A stretch of 35,295 bases of DNA from Bacteroidales bacterium. Its GTDB lineage: Bacteria > Bacteroidota > Bacteroidia > Bacteroidales > Tenuifilaceae. The first letter of the stretch is position 1. Each line of letters begins with the position of its first letter. The notes under the pieces are model-generated. The model was not told the origin of the DNA, searched no databases, and saw only the letters and a program-made list of their open reading frames with translations. Positions 9,368 through 19,589 of this stretch are shown here, piece after piece. A program made the position numbers and the translations under genes. The stretch spans positions 1 to 35,295 of the forward strand of contig JAFWUG010000128.1 of assembly GCA_017524185.1 (NCBI GenBank), written 5' to 3'.

Positions 9368-9745
9368 ATGGCACGTATTGTTGGTGTAGATTTGCCAAAG
9401 AATAAACGAGGTGAGGTTGCTTTGACCTACATCTATGGCATTGGCAGAAGCACGGCACGTAAAATCCTTGAGCAAGCAGGAATTAGCTACGACACCAAGG
9501 TTTCGGATTGGACGGACGATAATGTTACCACCATCCGCTCCATCCTTAACGATGGCTACAAAGTGGAGGGCGAGCTTCGCTCGCTAGTGCAGATGAACAT
9601 CAAACGGCTGATGGACATCGGTTGTTACCGTGGCATTCGCCACCGTATCGGTTTACCCGTGAGGGGCCAATCGACTAAGAATAACGCCCGTACACGTAAG
9701 GGCAAGAAGAAAACTGTAGCCAATAAGAAGAAGGCCACTAAATAG
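9368..9745 (+). CDS. rpsM: 30S ribosomal protein S13
   Basis: S13 contacts tRNA and the large subunit from the head of the small subunit. The 125-residue product starts [20 protein letters not shown]. It contains the helix-hairpin segment [20 protein letters not shown] and the signature [19 protein letters not shown], and ends in a lysine-rich tail. It opens the alpha-operon segment and is preceded by a candidate internal promoter. Confidence 0.98.
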   Translation: MARIVGVDLPKNKRGEVALTYIYGIGRSTARKILEQAGISYDTKVSDWTDDNVTTIRSILNDGYKVEGELRSLVQMNIKRLMDIGCYRGIRHRIGLPVRGQSTKNNARTRKGKKKTVANKKKATK

Positions 9746-9753
9746 TTAATTAA

Positions 9754-10143
9754 ATGGCAAAGAAGACCGCAAGCACGAAGAAGAAGGTGGTTAAGGTGGA
9801 GCCCGTTGGCGAGGCTCACATCCACTCATCTTTTAATAACATCATCGTAACGCTGACTAACGCCACCGGACAGGTAATCTCGTGGTCGTCGGCGGGCAAG
9901 ATGAACTTCAAGGGCTCGAAGAAGAACACCCCCTATGCTGGGCAAACCGCTGCAGCAGATTGCGCCAAAGTGGCCTACGATTTGGGTCTGCGCAAGGTGA
10001 AGGCTTTTGTTAAAGGACCAGGCGCTGGCCGCGAGTCGGCCATCAGGGCCATACATGGTGCTGGTATTGAGGTAACCGAAATTGTTGACGTTACCCCATT
10101 GCCACACAATGGTTGTCGTCCTCCCAAACGCCGTAGGGTATAA
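9754..10143 (+). CDS. rpsK: 30S ribosomal protein S11
   Basis: S11 forms part of the platform of the small subunit near the E site. The 129-residue protein has a lysine-rich N-terminus. It then has [58 protein letters not shown] and the invariant end [12 protein letters not shown]. It begins eight bases after the rpsM stop. Confidence 0.98.
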   Translation: MAKKTASTKKKVVKVEPVGEAHIHSSFNNIIVTLTNATGQVISWSSAGKMNFKGSKKNTPYAGQTAAADCAKVAYDLGLRKVKAFVKGPGAGRESAIRAIHGAGIEVTEIVDVTPLPHNGCRPPKRRRV

Positions 10144-10179
10144 GTTTTATTTGGTGTAACCTTAAAACAAAGCAGAACA

Positions 10180-10788
10180 ATGGCAAGATATACTGGACCA
10201 ACCACCAAGATTGCCCGTAAATTCGGCGAGCCTATATTTGGCCCCGACAAGTACTTTGAGAAAAAGAACTATCCCCCTGGAATGCACGGCGCTTTGAAAC
10301 GCCGCAAAAAATCATCGGAGTACGGCATTCAGCTCAAGGAGAAGCAGAAAGCCAAGTTTATCTACGGCGTACTGGAGCGTCAATTCGCCAAAACCTTTAA
10401 CCGTGCAGAGCGCACTAAGGGTATCACTGGTGTTATCCTGCTCCAGCTTCTCGAATCGCGTTTGGACAACGTGGTTTATCGCATGGGCATCGCTCCCAGC
10501 CGTGCAGCCGCACGTCAGTTGGTGTCGCACTGCCACATCACGCTCAATGGCAAGGTGATGAATATTCCCTCGGCTATCCTTCGTCCAGGCGATGTGGTGG
10601 GCGTTCGCGAGCGTTCCAAGTCGCTGGAGGTAATCAACGAGTCGCTGGGTTCAAATCGCCACGCCAAATTTTCGTGGCTGGAGTGGAACGCCGAGAGCTA
10701 CACGGGTAAGTTTGTGAACGTGCCCGAGCGCGAGGACATCCCAGAGAACATCAAAGAGCAGCTAATCGTCGAACTGTACTCTAAATAA
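10180..10788 (+). CDS. rpsD: 30S ribosomal protein S4 (zinc-free type)
   Basis: S4 starts 16S rRNA assembly and in E. coli also represses the alpha operon. The protein is 202 residues. It begins [20 protein letters not shown], lacks the N-terminal cysteine knuckle found in zinc-binding S4, and contains an S4 RNA-binding domain ([40 protein letters not shown]). The end region [20 protein letters not shown] is typical. It lies between rpsK and rpoA. Confidence 0.98.
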   Translation: MARYTGPTTKIARKFGEPIFGPDKYFEKKNYPPGMHGALKRRKKSSEYGIQLKEKQKAKFIYGVLERQFAKTFNRAERTKGITGVILLQLLESRLDNVVYRMGIAPSRAAARQLVSHCHITLNGKVMNIPSAILRPGDVVGVRERSKSLEVINESLGSNRHAKFSWLEWNAESYTGKFVNVPEREDIPENIKEQLIVELYSK

Positions 10789-10806
10789 CGAAATCCCCAT
10801 AGCACA

Positions 10807-11799
10807 ATGGCAATACTGGCATTCCAAAAACCCGATAAGGTTATCATGCTCGAAGCCACCGATACGGTGGGCAAATTTGAGTTTAGGCCGCTTGAGCCCG
10901 GCTATGGTATCACGGTGGGCAATGCGCTACGTCGCATTCTGCTCTCCTCGCTCGAAGGCTTCGCTATTTCGTGGATTAAGATTTCGGGAGTAGATCACGA
11001 GTTCTCCACCATCCCCGGAGTAATGGAGGATGTTACAGAGATTATCCTCAACTTGAAGCAAATACGCTTCAAAAGGGTGGTTGAGGAAGCCGAGGAAGAG
11101 CGCGTGAAGGTTACCTTCTCGGGTCAGGAGGAGTTCAAGGCGGGCTATCTCTCCAATTTCCTTTCTAATTTCAAGGTACTCAACCCCGATTTGCGCATCT
11201 GTAGGCTGTCGCCCGATGTGAAGTTGGAGATGGAAATTCACATTAACAAGGGTAGGGGATACATCCCCGCCGAGGAGAACCGCCCTGAGGAGGCCGAGTT
11301 TGGCGTTATCGCCATCGACTCCATTCACACTCCCATTCGGAATGTGCAGTACTCGGTTGAGAACTTCCGCGTGGAGCAGCGTACCGACTACGATAAGTTG
11401 CTGCTGGAAATCGTTACTGATGGTTCGATTCATCCCAAAGAAGCTCTGAAAGAGGCAGCCAAGATTCTCATTCATCACTTCATGCTCTTCTCCGACGAGA
11501 AGATAACCGTTGAGGCTGAGGATAGTTACGATACCGAGGAGTTCGACGAGGAAGTACTACATATGCGCCAGCAACTTAAAACAAAGTTGGTGGATATGGA
11601 TCTCTCGGTTCGCGCTCTGAACTGTCTGAAAGCCGCCGATGTGGAGACCCTGGGCGAACTTGTACAGTACAACAAGAACGACCTGCTGAAGTTCCGCAAC
11701 TTTGGTAAAAAGTCGCTCACCGAGTTGGAAGATTTGCTGCAACAACTTGGGCTTTCTTTCGGCATGGACATTTCGAAATACAAATTGGATAAGGACTAA
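10807..11799 (+). CDS. rpoA: DNA-directed RNA polymerase subunit alpha
   Basis: The alpha subunit dimerises to start RNA polymerase assembly and contacts activators and upstream DNA. The 330-residue protein has the N-terminal domain ([40 protein letters not shown]) up to about residue 235 and an acidic linker near 240-252. The C-terminal domain is helix-hairpin-helix ([39 protein letters not shown]). It sits between rpsD and rplQ, six bases before the latter. Confidence 0.98.
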   Translation: MAILAFQKPDKVIMLEATDTVGKFEFRPLEPGYGITVGNALRRILLSSLEGFAISWIKISGVDHEFSTIPGVMEDVTEIILNLKQIRFKRVVEEAEEERVKVTFSGQEEFKAGYLSNFLSNFKVLNPDLRICRLSPDVKLEMEIHINKGRGYIPAEENRPEEAEFGVIAIDSIHTPIRNVQYSVENFRVEQRTDYDKLLLEIVTDGSIHPKEALKEAAKILIHHFMLFSDEKITVEAEDSYDTEEFDEEVLHMRQQLKTKLVDMDLSVRALNCLKAADVETLGELVQYNKNDLLKFRNFGKKSLTELEDLLQQLGLSFGMDISKYKLDKD

Positions 11800-11805
11800 C
11801 AGACC

Positions 11806-12294
11806 ATGAGACACAATAAAAAGTTCAATCACCTGGGCCGCAAAAGCGCGCACCGCAAGGCGATGCTAGCCAACATGGCCACCTCGTTAATCATGCACAA
11901 GCGGATTAACACCACCGTGGCCAAGGCCAAGGCGTTGCGAATCTACGTTGAGCCGCTCATCACAAAGAGCAAGAACGATACCACTCACTCGCGTCGTACC
12001 GTGTTCAGCTACCTGAAAAACAAGTATGCTGTAACTGAGTTGTTCCGCGAGGTTGCACCCAAAATCATGGATCGTCCAGGTGGCTATACTCGCATTCTGA
12101 AAACGGGTACGCGTTTGGGCGATAATGCCGACATGTGCATCATTGAGTTGGTTGATTTCAACACCACCTACGTGAAAGAGGCTAAGAAACCTGTAGCCAA
12201 GAAGACGAGGCGTTCGGCTGGTGCTGCTAAGCCTAAAAAAGAGGAGGCTCCCGCTGCTGATGCACCAGTAGCAGAGGCTACCCCCGAGCAATAG
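11806..12294 (+). CDS. rplQ: 50S ribosomal protein L17 with acidic tail
   Basis: L17 is found near the peptide tunnel exit. The core (about residues 1-120) begins [20 protein letters not shown] and has [20 protein letters not shown] and the segment [20 protein letters not shown]. The 162-residue length exceeds that of E. coli L17. The extra C-terminal region is Lys/Arg-rich, then Ala/Pro/Glu-rich ([17 protein letters not shown]), and is probably disordered. Such tails are common in Bacteroidota. It is the last ribosomal gene of the cluster. Confidence 0.97.
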   Translation: MRHNKKFNHLGRKSAHRKAMLANMATSLIMHKRINTTVAKAKALRIYVEPLITKSKNDTTHSRRTVFSYLKNKYAVTELFREVAPKIMDRPGGYTRILKTGTRLGDNADMCIIELVDFNTTYVKEAKKPVAKKTRRSAGAAKPKKEEAPAADAPVAEATPEQ

Positions 12295-12334
12295 CAGACC
12301 TAAAGCATCGCTTAGATTAGCGAAAATCAATTCA

Positions 12335-12381
12335 GCAGACCGAGGGGGGAGTGCGGCATTGACCGTTTCCCCCCTTTCTGC
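12335..12381 (+). terminator. G/C-run hairpin between rplQ and eno
   Basis: GCAGA plus a run of six G on the left pairs with a run of six C plus TCTGC on the right, around a loop of about 17 bases. The stem is strong, but no U-run follows (TACAAAACAAAAT). It could be a weak terminator, an attenuator or a processing site that lowers readthrough from the ribosomal operon into eno. Confidence 0.5.
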
Positions 12382-12399
12382 TACAAAACAAAATACTAA

Positions 12400-13701
<1,302 letters not shown>

Positions 13702-13728
13702 TCTGTATGCATGTAAACATCTAGAAAG

Positions 13729-13756
13729 GAGGTTGCTATAGCAGCCTCTTTTTTTT
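13729..13756 (+). terminator. Intrinsic terminator after eno
   Basis: GAGGTTGC and GCAGCCTC form an eight-pair stem (one G-U pair) around a TATA loop, followed at once by eight T residues. This is a textbook Rho-independent terminator, 27 bases beyond the eno stop codon. Confidence 0.9.
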
Positions 13757-13862
13757 GGGTATTGTGATGTTTAGGGAGGTTAAAATTGAGATGGAATAGC
13801 GGTTTTTAGTGCACATTTTCAGAAACATTAGAGCGAATGTGGCGTATAAAAATTGTTTGAGA

Positions 13863-16800
13863 ATGAAGAAAACGTGCTTCGATATAAAACTGTTATTTCT
13901 GCTGCTGTTCTGTGCTTTTGGTGTGCTCAACGCCAACGCTCAGCCGCTGTCGGTTACGCTCTACAATGCCGATAATGGTTTGCCGCAATCGACTGTAACC
14001 TGTTTGTATCAGGATTCATACGGGTTTATTTGGTTGGGTACGCAGGAAGGGGTGGCTCGATTTGATGGCTATAACTTTCAGTCGTATAAGCATTTGCCAT
14101 CGGATCAGCAAAGCATAGGCGATGGCTATGTTTATTCAATTGCCGAGGATGCGCGGGGAAATATCTGGGTGGGAACGCGTAGCGGCTTGAGCCGTCAGGA
14201 TAGAGCCTCGGGTAAGTTCGACAACTACCATTTCCGCATAGAGGGGCGTATGTCTAAGGGCGACGAGAGTGTGTATGGGCTTTTGTTCGACGATAGCGGT
14301 CAGTTGTGGTTCAATACGGCCAACGCGCTTCACCGCTACGATGCGGTTACCGACAGCCTTACCTCGTTTAGGTTTGGAAATGGCTGGCACTCTGACTATT
14401 CCACTTTGCGTTTTGATATGTCGCCGCTGGTTGATGATGGCCAGGGCAACCTGTGGATTGGAACATCGCATGGTGTGCTGGTGTTCGACCGTGCCGCGCA
14501 TACATTCACCGCGCTTCCCATCGATTTGCCTTCGAGCGGCAAGGCATCTATGCGCATAACGGCCATTTGGCAAGCCCCATGGGGGCAGATGTGGCTCGGT
14601 GGTGAGTCGGGCTTGTATATCTATAACGCCCAGAGCGGACGCTGTGAATTGTTTAGGCCGAAAAATAGGGGGGTATCTATGGTTGAGGTAACCTCAATAG
14701 CTGAGGGGCACGAGGGCTACATCATGGTGGGTACGCAAAATGAGGTTTGGGCCATAAAGCCAGATGGCACGGCGCATCCTATTCGCGATGTACAGAGCGG
14801 AGGATACCAGATGAAGCTCAATGAGGTGATGACATTTCTATACGACCGCTCGCGGGTGTTGTGGATTGGTACGCAGATTGGTTTGATGAAGTGGAGCCGC
14901 CTACAGCAGCGATTTGCGGGTGTGTCGAAGGACGCCCGTGGAAACAATAAGTTTGGTGGAAATGTGGTGTTCTCGCTGCTACAGGAGGATAATGGCATTA
15001 CCTGGGTGGGAACATGGGGGTCGGGGTTATATCGCTACGACCCTAAAACCGACAACGCAGAGCTATTTTCGTTGAATGAGCAGGGCGCACGGCATATTTG
15101 TAGCGACCATGTTTACTCCATTTTTAGGCGGCGCAATGGCGAGATGCTTATAGGCACTGTGGATGGTGCAATGCGCTATAATCGGGCGCTGCATAGGTTC
15201 GAAAACTTGGGTAATAAGCAGTTGGAGTCGTTGCTCGACGATAATCGTATCTATTGTATCAGGGAGGATAGCGCGCAGCGGTTGTATTTTGGGACAATCA
15301 ACGGCCTGCATAGGCTATCGCCCAATGGGGAAATATTGAGTATTTACGCTGATAGTAGTGATGGTAAATCGTTGATAAACAACAAGGTATATGATGTGTT
15401 GATAGCCAAAGAGGGCGACATTTGGGTGAGTGCACCTAACGGTATTACACGGCTGTCGGGCGAGATGGAGCCAATAGGCTTCTATCTGGGCGAATCGGAA
15501 CGTGGGCATCGCTTTATGGGCGAGATGCTTTGCCTGTTTCAGGATTCGCGGGGAAGCATTTGGGCAGGCTCCACGGTGGGATTGTTTCGCTACGCTGCCT
15601 CGTCGAATACCTTTGTGCGAATGATTGAGAGTCAGCTTGTTTATAGCATTGAGGAGGACAACGAGGGACGGCTCTGGATGAGCTCTAACAATGGGCTAAT
15701 TCGTTTTGTTCCAGAGGCTAACATGCTGCGCAGATTTAGTGTTGGTGATGGGTTGAACAGCAACGAGTTCAACCTCAATGCCAGTTGGCATAGTCCCAAT
15801 GGCGACATACTGTTTGGTAACATAGCGGGCTACAACTATTTCAACCCCGACTCGGTGCTAATCAACTACGTTCGCCCGCGCACGGGTATCACAAGCATCG
15901 AGGTGATAGACCGTACAGGCAAACTGATTCGTTTTGCGCCAGGCACCTCGTCCATCACCATAACCAAGGGGTTCAAGTCGCTCAACATCGAGTTTTCGTC
16001 GTTCGACTATAATTTCCCCGAACGTAACGAGTATCGCTACAAACTCGAGGGCTTTGAGAACGACTGGGTTGAACTCGATACGCGCCACTCGGTGCACTAC
16101 ACCAACTTGCCCGAACGCACCTATCGCATGGTGCTGCAGAGTTCAAACTGCGATAGGATTTGGTCCGAGGGGGCTATAGCCCTCACCATTGTGGTGAAAT
16201 CGCCGCTTTGGAGTTCATATATGGCGTTTGCTATATATGCATTGCTAATAGTAGGCGTGGCCTTGGCCTATGTAATCTCGCGTCGCAAGATGATTAGCAA
16301 GTTGGACAATCTGCTGATGGAGCGCGGAGAGGCCATGGATAGTTTACAGCGCAAAACGGAGGAACTTACGCTGGTGAATCGTAATATCACCGATAGCATT
16401 GAGTATGCCAAGCGCATACAACGCGCCATAATGCCCTCGCTCAACGCGTTCAAGTCCATTTTGCCCGAGTCGTTTGTGCTATACATGCCTAAGGACATTG
16501 TGAGCGGCGATTTCTATTGGATTAGTCAGGCGCGAAACCGCATATTTGTGGCCACAGTCGATTGCACGGGGCATGGGGTTCCAGGTGCGTTTATGTCGAT
16601 TATAGGCATGGAGTTGCTGCGCAATATAATCAACACCGAGGAGATGAATGATGCAGCCGATGTGCTTAACAGGCTGAGTTATAGTATTTACAATACTTTC
16701 TCGGCCACATCAAACGAGGGCGGTGTTCAGGTGAAAGATAGCATGGACGTGGCGTTCTGCGTAATTGACCGCGAGTATAACATTTTGCAGTATGCGGGGG

Positions 16801-17165
16801 CGTACAGTAATCTGTATCTTGTGCGCGACGATAAGATATTGGAGTTCAATGGCGACCGCTACGCTGTGGGCTCGCGTTTGGGCAATGGGCTGGATGCCCA
16901 GTTCAGCTCCTACTATATCCCCTTGCAGAATAACGACATGATTTATATGCTGTCGGACGGCTATGCCGATCAGTTTGGCGGACCTGAGGGTAAGAAGTTT
17001 AAAACCAGGCGTTTGCGGCATCTGCTGCTCAACATACACAATCAGCCCATCAATAGCCAGCGGCAGCAACTCTATGAGGCTATAACCGATTGGCGCGGCG
17101 ATTTGGAGCAGGTTGACGATATACTGGTGGTGGGTATCCGACCCGATCTTAGTTGCCTGTTCTAA
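13863..17165 (+). CDS. Exported propeller sensor fused to SpoIIE-type phosphatase
   Basis: The product is probably a membrane sensor that couples an extracytoplasmic signal to a cytoplasmic PP2C-like serine/threonine phosphatase. The ATG at 13863 is chosen because it gives a clear signal peptide (residues 1-26, ending ANA before QPLSV). The open frame extends 54 bases further upstream from a GTG. Residues of about 30-700 are many Reg_prop blades, for example GFIWLGTQEGVARFDGYNF and GNIWVGTRSGLSR. A Y_Y_Y domain follows at 711-780, then one membrane helix at about 784-805 and a coiled coil at 806-846. A SpoIIE domain fills the C-terminus from about 856. Likely metal ligands are D883 (SGDFYW), D900 (DCTGHGVPGA), D1032 (LSDGYADQFGG) and D1085-D1086. 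The total is 1100 residues. Bacteroidota Reg_prop proteins more often end in a histidine kinase. The ligand and substrate are unknown, and no anti-sigma partner gene is adjacent. Confidence 0.88.
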   Translation: MKKTCFDIKLLFLLLFCAFGVLNANAQPLSVTLYNADNGLPQSTVTCLYQDSYGFIWLGTQEGVARFDGYNFQSYKHLPSDQQSIGDGYVYSIAEDARGNIWVGTRSGLSRQDRASGKFDNYHFRIEGRMSKGDESVYGLLFDDSGQLWFNTANALHRYDAVTDSLTSFRFGNGWHSDYSTLRFDMSPLVDDGQGNLWIGTSHGVLVFDRAAHTFTALPIDLPSSGKASMRITAIWQAPWGQMWLGGESGLYIYNAQSGRCELFRPKNRGVSMVEVTSIAEGHEGYIMVGTQNEVWAIKPDGTAHPIRDVQSGGYQMKLNEVMTFLYDRSRVLWIGTQIGLMKWSRLQQRFAGVSKDARGNNKFGGNVVFSLLQEDNGITWVGTWGSGLYRYDPKTDNAELFSLNEQGARHICSDHVYSIFRRRNGEMLIGTVDGAMRYNRALHRFENLGNKQLESLLDDNRIYCIREDSAQRLYFGTINGLHRLSPNGEILSIYADSSDGKSLINNKVYDVLIAKEGDIWVSAPNGITRLSGEMEPIGFYLGESERGHRFMGEMLCLFQDSRGSIWAGSTVGLFRYAASSNTFVRMIESQLVYSIEEDNEGRLWMSSNNGLIRFVPEANMLRRFSVGDGLNSNEFNLNASWHSPNGDILFGNIAGYNYFNPDSVLINYVRPRTGITSIEVIDRTGKLIRFAPGTSSITITKGFKSLNIEFSSFDYNFPERNEYRYKLEGFENDWVELDTRHSVHYTNLPERTYRMVLQSSNCDRIWSEGAIALTIVVKSPLWSSYMAFAIYALLIVGVALAYVISRRKMISKLDNLLMERGEAMDSLQRKTEELTLVNRNITDSIEYAKRIQRAIMPSLNAFKSILPESFVLYMPKDIVSGDFYWISQARNRIFVATVDCTGHGVPGAFMSIIGMELLRNIINTEEMNDAADVLNRLSYSIYNTFSATSNEGGVQVKDSMDVAFCVIDREYNILQYAGAYSNLYLVRDDKILEFNGDRYAVGSRLGNGLDAQFSSYYIPLQNNDMIYMLSDGYADQFGGPEGKKFKTRRLRHLLLNIHNQPINSQRQQLYEAITDWRGDLEQVDDILVVGIRPDLSCLF

Positions 17166-17224
17166 ATTGGTACAACATTAGTGTTTAAGTTATTAACAAT
17201 CAGATATTTATAGATTTTATAGCA

Positions 17225-19588
17225 ATGGCCACCCGAATCGCACCGCATAAAATGCTACTCAGAATAGTAGTGTGCATTGCGCTTTTGCCCGTGGGACGAG
17301 GTGCAGGGCAGTCGGTGAACTTGGTGCTGAGCGGTGGCGGTGCCAAGGGGTTGGCGCATATTGGGGTGATAAAGGCTCTTGAAGAGGCGCAGATACCAAT
17401 CGACTATATATGTGGAACCTCCATAGGTGCTATCATTGGCGGTCTTTATGCCATGGGCTATACGCCCGATGAGATGGTGAAAGCGTTTCAGTCTAACGAT
17501 TTTAACTACTGGAGTACGGGAACCATCAATCCGCGCTATCGCTACAATATCAACACCATGTCGAACTCAGATGCCGAAAACCTTAAGATTGGCCTCTCGT
17601 TCGGCAAACAAGGTTTGATTCCCAATGTGGGGGCGAGCTATGTGCCAACATTGGGAATGGATTTCGCGTTTCAGGAACTATTTGCGCAGGGAACGGCTTG
17701 CTCTGGCGGCGATTTTAGCAAATTATTCGTGCCCTATTTTTGCACGGCTTCGGATGTGCTAAAAAAGCGTCCGGTGTATTTCCGCAAGGGCGATTTGGGC
17801 GAGAGCATTCGCGCCTCGATGACCTTCCCCATGTATTTTAAGCCTATCTATATCGATTCTGTGCTTTATTTCGACGGCGGTCTGTACGACAATTTCCCTT
17901 GGCGCGAGGCTAAGTCGACATTTAAGGCCGATGTAATCATCGGTAGCAAGGTAACGTCGAACTATCGCACCATCGACGATGAGGATCCGCTGCTGCAAAT
18001 CGAGCACATGATAACCGACTCCACCAATTACGCACTCCCCGAGAATTTAGGGCTAACCATCGACATGCGGGCAAACAATGTGGGGATGCTCGATTTCGAC
18101 CGAATTGAAGAGATTGTGCAGCTGGGCTACGATTCCACACAGCGTATAGTGGCGGGGCTGCGCGAACGCATTGGGCGTGTAGCCGATACGGCCATGTTGG
18201 CACAGCGACGGGCGAGTTTTCGCGCCAGTTTGCCCAAATTTACCATAGGGCAGGTGCGTGTTAATGGGCTACGCCCAGTGCAGCAATCGTTTGTGAGCCG
18301 TATGTTGGAGTCGAACAAAAAACTGTCGATCGAAGAGTTCAAGGCCGACTACTATCGCTTGCTTTCCGACGAGGCTTTTGTTAGGCTCTATCCGCGTGTG
18401 AGTTATAATGCTGATAGTAAGTTGTTTACTGTGGATGTGGATGCTAAATTGCGGCGCACTGTCAATTTAGGGCTTGGGCTGAGCATATCCACGAGCATGG
18501 GAGCCGAGGTGTTTGTGTCGGGCAACTATACGTGGCTTGGTCTGTCGTCGAACATGCTCTACGGCAACATCTACATGGGCAAGTTCTACAATAGCGCCAA
18601 ACTGTCGTATATTCGCTCCATCCCCACTCCAATAAAAGTGCCGGTGTCGGTGCAGGCCCATGCGGTGATAAATCGCATCAACTATCAGGCTAACAATACA
18701 ATACCGCTGTTTGAGGCGGTGAATCGCTCCTTTGTGGTTGAGACCGAGAACTACGGTATATTGGGTATGGCTGCGCATTTGAGTAATTCGGCAAACATGT
18801 TATTCTACGGCGCGTTTGGTCGCAAGCGGGTTGACTATTATCAGGACGAAGCCAGGATGAGCGCTCTGGCTGTGCCCGATAAAACCAATTTTAGGTTTTT
18901 CAAACTGAGCGCACGGTGGGAGAAGCAGGGGCTGAATGCTCGTCAGTATGCCACTGCGGGACGCGGTTTGGTGGTGTCGCTGTCGTACTATTCGGGCGTG
19001 GAGCGGCGTACTCCTGGGTCAACATCAAAGGAGGTGATTCCCCAAAGGGGTAGGGTTGAACATTCATACGTTACGGCTTTTGTACGTAGCGAGAACTATT
19101 TCCAACTCACGCGAAACCGATTGGCACTGGGCGTTTTGGGTGAGGCGTATTGGTCCACACAGTCGTTTTTCGATAACTACTATGGCACAGTGGCCTCCAT
19201 GAATCAATTCACGCCCACGCCGCATTCGTCTATGCTCTATCTGCCTAATTTGCGCAACCACCAGTATGCTGCTGTGGGCGTATCGCCCGTGCTGCGGGTG
19301 AGTAAGATGTCGCATATTCGTTTAGAGGGCTACGTGTTTCAGCCCCTGCGAGCCATAGTGATAGATACGGTTACAAATGCAAATGCTTCGCCCAGAGCTG
19401 CTTATGGCAGTTTGCTTGGGTCGCGTTGGTACGTATTCTCTTCGTCGTTGGTTATTAGCACCCCCATTGGCCCCATTGCAGCCACCGCGTCGTTCTATCC
19501 GCGTCATGGCGGGGCTACGCGCGAGTGGTGGTTCTTCAATGTGGGCTTTGGCTATATTCTCTACAACAATCGTGCGTTCGACAATTAG
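17225..19588 (+). CDS. Patatin-like phospholipase with POTRA and outer-membrane barrel
   Basis: This 787-residue protein is probably a lipid acyl hydrolase displayed or released through its own barrel, like type Vd autotransporters (PlpD, FplA). A signal peptide covers about residues 1-28, with an in-frame ATG at 17252 as an alternative start. The patatin domain has the oxyanion loop [11 protein letters not shown], the nucleophile Ser66 in GTSIGA and the catalytic Asp217 in FDGGLYDN, so the Ser-Asp dyad is intact. One POTRA-like module follows near residues 335-415 ([14 protein letters not shown]). Alternating aromatic strands then run to the end ([16 protein letters not shown]). It lies 59 bases after the sensor gene. 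It ends one base from the convergent nadE stop with no terminator between. Whether the enzyme domain faces out or into the periplasm cannot be told. Confidence 0.85.
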   Translation: MATRIAPHKMLLRIVVCIALLPVGRGAGQSVNLVLSGGGAKGLAHIGVIKALEEAQIPIDYICGTSIGAIIGGLYAMGYTPDEMVKAFQSNDFNYWSTGTINPRYRYNINTMSNSDAENLKIGLSFGKQGLIPNVGASYVPTLGMDFAFQELFAQGTACSGGDFSKLFVPYFCTASDVLKKRPVYFRKGDLGESIRASMTFPMYFKPIYIDSVLYFDGGLYDNFPWREAKSTFKADVIIGSKVTSNYRTIDDEDPLLQIEHMITDSTNYALPENLGLTIDMRANNVGMLDFDRIEEIVQLGYDSTQRIVAGLRERIGRVADTAMLAQRRASFRASLPKFTIGQVRVNGLRPVQQSFVSRMLESNKKLSIEEFKADYYRLLSDEAFVRLYPRVSYNADSKLFTVDVDAKLRRTVNLGLGLSISTSMGAEVFVSGNYTWLGLSSNMLYGNIYMGKFYNSAKLSYIRSIPTPIKVPVSVQAHAVINRINYQANNTIPLFEAVNRSFVVETENYGILGMAAHLSNSANMLFYGAFGRKRVDYYQDEARMSALAVPDKTNFRFFKLSARWEKQGLNARQYATAGRGLVVSLSYYSGVERRTPGSTSKEVIPQRGRVEHSYVTAFVRSENYFQLTRNRLALGVLGEAYWSTQSFFDNYYGTVASMNQFTPTPHSSMLYLPNLRNHQYAAVGVSPVLRVSKMSHIRLEGYVFQPLRAIVIDTVTNANASPRAAYGSLLGSRWYVFSSSLVISTPIGPIAATASFYPRHGGATREWWFFNVGFGYILYNNRAFDN

Positions 19589-19589
19589 T

